From RUG14186 sp964644555 (GTDB taxonomy: Bacteria > Bacillota > Clostridia > Eubacteriales > Anaerofustaceae), in NCBI GenBank assembly GCA_964644555.1, contig CAZXWI010000070.1, forward strand, positions 1-8,003: a stretch of DNA of 8,003 nucleotides. Direction: 5' to 3'. Below are positions 5,859 to 8,003 of the stretch, in pieces; positions within the stretch are counted from its first letter, which is position 1; the number at the start of each line of letters is the position of its first letter. Under the pieces are notes generated by a model. That model did no database searches, was not told where the DNA came from, and was given only the letters and a program-made list of their open reading frames with translations. Both the position numbers and the translations under genes were made by a program.

Positions 5859-5874
5859 ACGCATACATATTCAA

Positions 5875-6168
5875 TTACTCAGCTTTGGGATAAATGCTAA
5901 CTTGCTTTTTATCTTTGCCGAGTCTTTCAAAACGAACAACACCGTCAGCTTTAGCGAACAATGTATCATCGCCGCCTTTACCTACATTCAAACCCGGATG
6001 AATGTGTGTACCTCTCTGGCGAACAAGGATGTTGCCTGCGAGTACGAACTGTCCGTCGCCGCGTTTAACGCCAAGTCTTTTAGCTTCGCTGTCACGACCG
6101 TTCTTTGAACTACCTACACCTTTTTTATGTGCAAATAACTGCAAATTGTCAAGAGTATATCTAATCAT
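5875..6168 (-). CDS. rpmA: 50S ribosomal protein L27 with cleavable N-terminal extension
   Basis: L27 sits near the peptidyl-transferase centre of the large ribosomal subunit. At 97 residues it contains the family signature GNILVRQRGTHIHPG at 45-59 and the conserved GVGSSKNGRDS segment at 17-27. Residues 1-12 (MIRYTLDNLQLF) form the extension found in Firmicutes and some relatives; it must be cut before A13 to free the mature N-terminus (AHKKG), which reaches towards the tRNA ends. The protease, Prp, is the gene immediately upstream. ATG 6168 is supported by GGAGG 9 bases upstream, inside the end of prp, whose stop is 4 bases before the ATG. It is the last gene of the operon, followed by the terminator at 5833-5858. 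Identification is certain. Confidence 0.98.
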   Translation of the reverse strand: MIRYTLDNLQLFAHKKGVGSSKNGRDSEAKRLGVKRGDGQFVLAGNILVRQRGTHIHPGLNVGKGGDDTLFAKADGVVRFERLGKDKKQVSIYPKAE

Positions 6169-6172
6169 TAAC

Positions 6173-6505
6173 TTAATCCTCCGTAATTGTTACTTCTATA
6201 TAATCTTCGTATTCGTCCTCAAGACCTACCATTGCAATGTAAAGGGTATTTACTATTGCCTGAGCTTGAGTACTTTTGAGTGGGTCATCCTCGTTTATCT
6301 CAAAAGATGTAACTCCGTTTTCGACATTTGCCGACACATTAGTCTGTACATATTCTTCCAAACCGTTGATTGCGGCAATAACCAAAGACGAAACACTCGC
6401 ACACACAATATCGTAACCATACTCCGCCATTTCGGCATGCCCCGAAACTTCAACGGATGTTATCTTTTGTGTGGCTTCTTCAAAGTGAAAACATGCTTTG
6501 ATCAA
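6173..6505 (-). CDS. prp: Ribosomal-processing cysteine protease Prp
   Basis: Prp (YsxB family) is a small cytoplasmic cysteine protease that removes the N-terminal extension of L27 in Firmicutes. At 110 residues it has the catalytic histidine in SGHAE (H23) and the catalytic cysteine in DIVCA (C35), the spacing typical of the family. The start is TTG at 6505, three bases after the rplU stop. The encoded N-terminus (initiator-IKACFHF) aligns with the usual family start, no in-frame ATG exists nearby, and GAGG/AAAAGG in the end of rplU provides the ribosome site about 10 bases upstream. The weak start codon may keep protease levels below those of the ribosomal proteins on the same mRNA. It lies between rplU and rpmA, the conserved gene order. 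Confidence 0.96.
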   Translation of the reverse strand: MIKACFHFEEATQKITSVEVSGHAEMAEYGYDIVCASVSSLVIAAINGLEEYVQTNVSANVENGVTSFEINEDDPLKSTQAQAIVNTLYIAMVGLEDEYEDYIEVTITED

Positions 6506-6508
6506 AGC

Positions 6509-6856
6509 TTATTCTGCCTTTTCCTCAGCTGCTTCTTTCTTAAGACCTACTTTTGTGATCTCAAGTCTTGTGTACGGCTGACGATGTCCCTGTTTTCTTC
6601 TGTAATCTTTCTTAGCTTTGTACTTGTAAACGATTACTTTGTCGCTTTTTCCCTGTTCAACGATTTTTGCTTCAACCTGAGCATTAGCTACTGTAGGAGC
6701 ACCTACAAGAACTTCTTTGCCGTCGTTTAAGAGAAGAACTTCGTCAAATTTGTAAGTTTTCTGATTACTTCTCGCAAGTGTAATCTTTTCAACGTCAATA
6801 ACGTCGCCTTTTTCTACACGGTACTGTTTACCGCCTGTTTTGATGATTGCATACAT
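6509..6856 (-). CDS. rplU: 50S ribosomal protein L21
   Basis: L21 binds 23S rRNA in the large ribosomal subunit. At 115 residues it is slightly longer than the typical 102-104 because of a charged, Ala/Glu/Lys-rich C-terminal tail (about 105-115). The N-terminus MYAIIKTGGKQYRV and the C-terminal signature YKAKKDYRRKQGHRQPYT (79-96) are unmistakable. GGAGGT (6870-6865) lies 8 bases before the ATG. It is the first gene of rplU-prp-rpmA, transcribed from the consensus promoter at 6954-6983 through a leader of about 90 bases that could hold an L21 autoregulatory element. Confidence 0.98.
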   Translation of the reverse strand: MYAIIKTGGKQYRVEKGDVIDVEKITLARSNQKTYKFDEVLLLNDGKEVLVGAPTVANAQVEAKIVEQGKSDKVIVYKYKAKKDYRRKQGHRQPYTRLEITKVGLKKEAAEEKAE

Positions 6857-6861
6857 ATTAA

Positions 6862-6947
6862 TTTACCTCCGCTATCCAATCTCGCTGCAATAAGGTGCCA
6901 AGCTTAAAAACCCATTGCATGCGGATACAACCATGCATTTTGCACAG
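6862..6947 (-). ncRNA. Probable rplU (L21) leader RNA
   Basis: About 90 bases separate the predicted start (near 6947) from the rplU ATG. Read on the minus strand, the leader contains a 6-bp stem TGCATG/CATGCA (6937-6932 with 6921-6916, 10-base loop), then GGGTTTTT, and a 3' block GGCACCTTATTGCAGCGAG before the ribosome site. TTGCAGC can pair, with a bulge, with GCTGTGCAA near the 5' end, closing the structure. Firmicutes carry a conserved L21 leader motif at this position. The 3' block looks like it from memory, but I cannot verify the match. Confidence 0.5.
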
Positions 6948-6953
6948 CAACTT

Positions 6954-6983
6954 ATTATATTACATACACCGCACCCTTGTCAA
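6954..6983 (-). promoter_or_regulatory. Consensus promoter of the rplU operon
   Basis: On the minus strand, perfect TTGACA (6983-6978) and perfect TATAAT (6959-6954) with an 18-base spacer. It starts only 3 bases past the stop of the upstream small gene (6987), so rplU has its own strong promoter. No terminator separates them, so read-through is also possible. Confidence 0.92.
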
Positions 6984-6986
6984 GGA

Positions 6987-7211
6987 TTATTTGGCTAATT
7001 CATCACAAATTTCGCTTAGTCTGTCGTATATGGGCTGCCGTTCGTCGATTTTTTCCTGTAGTTCCGAAAGAGAAGTTCTGACGCTTTGTGCTTTTGTAAT
7101 ATCCAATTTAATATCCTTGGCTCTGAAAGGATTTGCCATCAAATATATGTAACACATACACAAAAATGTCATGATGCATGTAAAGATTATTGTTCTTATC
7201 AATCTCTTCAT
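6987..7211 (-). CDS. Small single-pass membrane protein of unknown function
   Basis: I do not recognise this 74-residue protein. Residues 1-4 are basic (MKRL), residues about 5-26 form one hydrophobic segment, and residues 30-74 are charged and probably helical, with heptad-like spacing at LSELQEKIDERQPIYDRL. The likely topology is N-terminus inside, with a short helical domain outside. The shape resembles small bitopic division-type proteins (FtsL/DivIC-like), but no diagnostic motif supports that name. I chose ATG 7211 because GGTGG lies 8 bases upstream; an in-frame GTG at 7223 overlaps that ribosome site. The start is one base after the stop of the preceding gene, so translation is probably coupled. 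The two proteins may act as a pair. Confidence 0.75.
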   Translation of the reverse strand: MKRLIRTIIFTCIMTFLCMCYIYLMANPFRAKDIKLDITKAQSVRTSLSELQEKIDERQPIYDRLSEICDELAK

Positions 7212-7212
7212 A

Positions 7213-7938
7213 TCAATTCCCACCTTTGTTTTGTGTTGTATTGTCTACATTTTGAGTAGATGTCGAATCGGTGATAGAATTTTCGTTGTTTTTATTTTCA
7301 TCGGTTTGCGATTCTTTCAAAAGCATATTTTCATACTTTTCTATAAGCTTTTGTGCTTCGATATAACTTTGCTGTTGCGAATCCAACTTTTTTTCCAATT
7401 CGTCGATTTTTAACTCGTACTCTTCGCTCATATTGTCGTACAAGGCTTGCATTGTTTTAAGCTTGTCCTCATACTCTTCGATTTGAGATTCCCTTTGCCA
7501 TATATCATCGTTATACATCGGGAAGAAATAGAATACACACGCAGCCACCCATATTAAATTCACAAATAATATCAATATAAATACGCTGAAACCGCTGATG
7601 CGCTTTTTCTTTGCTTCTTTCTCTTCTTTTTTGCGTAATTTTTCTTCTTTTTTAAGCTCTCGTCTGCTCTTTTTTACTTCGGGCGGGTTTTGTTCTTTGT
7701 TTTCCGGTGGATTATCTGCCTTTTCTTGTTCCGAGGTTGGCTCAGTTTGAGTTTCGGCTTGAGTGAGTTTTGGTTCTTCTTTGGCAGAGCTTACCGAATC
7801 ATTCTCGATATTGTCTTCAAGCGATTCATTTTCATTTTGTTCGCTGATATCTTCAACTGAAATATCCTTAATTTCCGAATTTTCGGAAACTGCTTCATTA
7901 GGAGTATCTTCTTTTTTTGATTTATTCCAAAATGCCAT
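7213..7938 (-). CDS. Bitopic membrane protein with acidic cytoplasmic tail and external coiled coil, function unknown
   Basis: I do not recognise this 241-residue protein. Its layout is clear: residues 10-88 are acidic and low in complexity (Glu/Asn/Ser/Pro-rich); 89-113 are strongly basic (many Lys/Arg/Glu); about 115-140 form one transmembrane helix; 145-210 form a likely coiled coil (IEEYEDKLKTMQALYDNM and following); 211-241 are Asn/Thr/Ser/Gln-rich and probably disordered. The basic stretch before the helix suggests the N-terminal half is cytoplasmic and the coiled coil external. ATG 7938 is supported by GAGGTG about 6 bases upstream. It is followed, one base after its stop, by the small membrane gene at 6987-7211. 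Possible roles are cell-envelope scaffolding or division; this is speculation from shape and position alone. Confidence 0.8.
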   Translation of the reverse strand: MAFWNKSKKEDTPNEAVSENSEIKDISVEDISEQNENESLEDNIENDSVSSAKEEPKLTQAETQTEPTSEQEKADNPPENKEQNPPEVKKSRRELKKEEKLRKKEEKEAKKKRISGFSVFILILFVNLIWVAACVFYFFPMYNDDIWQRESQIEEYEDKLKTMQALYDNMSEEYELKIDELEKKLDSQQQSYIEAQKLIEKYENMLLKESQTDENKNNENSITDSTSTQNVDNTTQNKGGN

Positions 7939-7988
7939 ATATTCACCTCATTGTCAAAATATTGCAAAAATAAATATCTTTTTGTTAC

Positions 7989-7997
7989 ATTATAACA
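7989..7997 (-). promoter_or_regulatory. Extended -10 box for the membrane-protein pair
   Basis: On the minus strand, TGT at 7997-7995 followed by TATAAT (7994-7989) is an extended -10. The -35 region would lie beyond the window edge. The leader to the ATG at 7938 would be about 45 bases. Confidence 0.55.
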
Positions 7998-8003
7998 TAA
8001 TAT

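Larger units (their letters stand above)
5463..5874. other. Gene-free repeat-rich intergenic region with assembly gap
   Basis: About 410 bases between the convergent ZIP and rpmA genes. I see no credible coding sequence; frames here are short or run through N. The region holds a 55-base direct repeat, a 12-bp perfect hairpin (5607-5635), a long inverted repeat with arms at 5654-5672 and 5800-5818, the 100-N gap and the rpmA terminator (5833-5858). No clear intrinsic terminator for the ZIP gene is visible apart from hairpins within the repeats. Confidence 0.8.

Noticed and set aside
6002..6730. 242-codon open frame on the plus strand across rpmA, prp and rplU
   Set aside because: It lies opposite three certain ribosomal-operon genes; its Cys/Phe-rich composition is the mirror of their Lys/Glu-rich coding strand.
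7212..7223. GTG at 7223 as start of the small membrane protein
   Set aside because: The GTG lies within the ribosome-site sequence (AAAGGTGG) that serves the ATG at 7211.

Overview
The window looks like a low-GC, anaerobic Firmicute, most likely a clostridial or gut-type Eubacteriales genome. Four things point that way: AT-rich intergenic DNA with consensus sigma-A promoters and strong GGAGG-type ribosome sites; an anaerobe-type flavodiiron protein; a ribosomal protein L27 with the Firmicute N-terminal extension; and the Prp protease that removes that extension, encoded next to it. A run of exactly 100 N (5675-5774) marks a scaffold gap, so this is a draft or metagenome-derived assembly.

Layout, left to right. 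(1) 1-182 is a regulatory region with two inverted repeats built from the same half-site; it drives a flavodiiron (FprA-type) O2/NO reductase at 183-1340. (2) A hairpin at 1347-1384 serves as terminator for this gene and for the convergent operon. (3) 3805-1392, minus strand, is a tightly packed three-gene cell-surface polysaccharide operon: two family 2 glycosyltransferases and an RmlD-type dTDP-4-dehydrorhamnose reductase, with an extended -10 promoter at 3875-3904. (4) Divergently, a perfect -35/-10 promoter at 3931-3960 transcribes a yybP-ykoY-type manganese riboswitch and then mntP, a Mn2+ exporter. A ZIP-family metal transporter follows at 4704-5462, with its start buried in a long hairpin. 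(5) 5463-5874 has no gene. It holds a 55-base direct repeat, several inverted repeats and the assembly gap. (6) 6983-5833, minus strand, is the rplU-prp-rpmA ribosomal operon, with its own consensus promoter, a leader of about 90 bases and a terminator. (7) 7994-6987, minus strand, holds two unrecognised genes for single-pass membrane proteins with coiled-coil potential, translationally linked.

How the genes work together. The flavodiiron protein suits an anaerobe detoxifying oxygen or NO. The riboswitch and MntP form a Mn2+-sensing export circuit: Mn2+ binding should stabilise the aptamer P1 stem, whose 3' strand is also part of a terminator. Prp, made from the same mRNA as L27, matures L27 for ribosome assembly. 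No mobile element with a transposase, CRISPR array, tRNA or rRNA is visible. Most of the window is ordinary, well-understood biology. The points most worth a second look are the repeat/gap region, the hairpin at the mntP-ZIP junction, the paired inverted repeats upstream of the flavodiiron gene, and the unknown membrane pair at the right edge.
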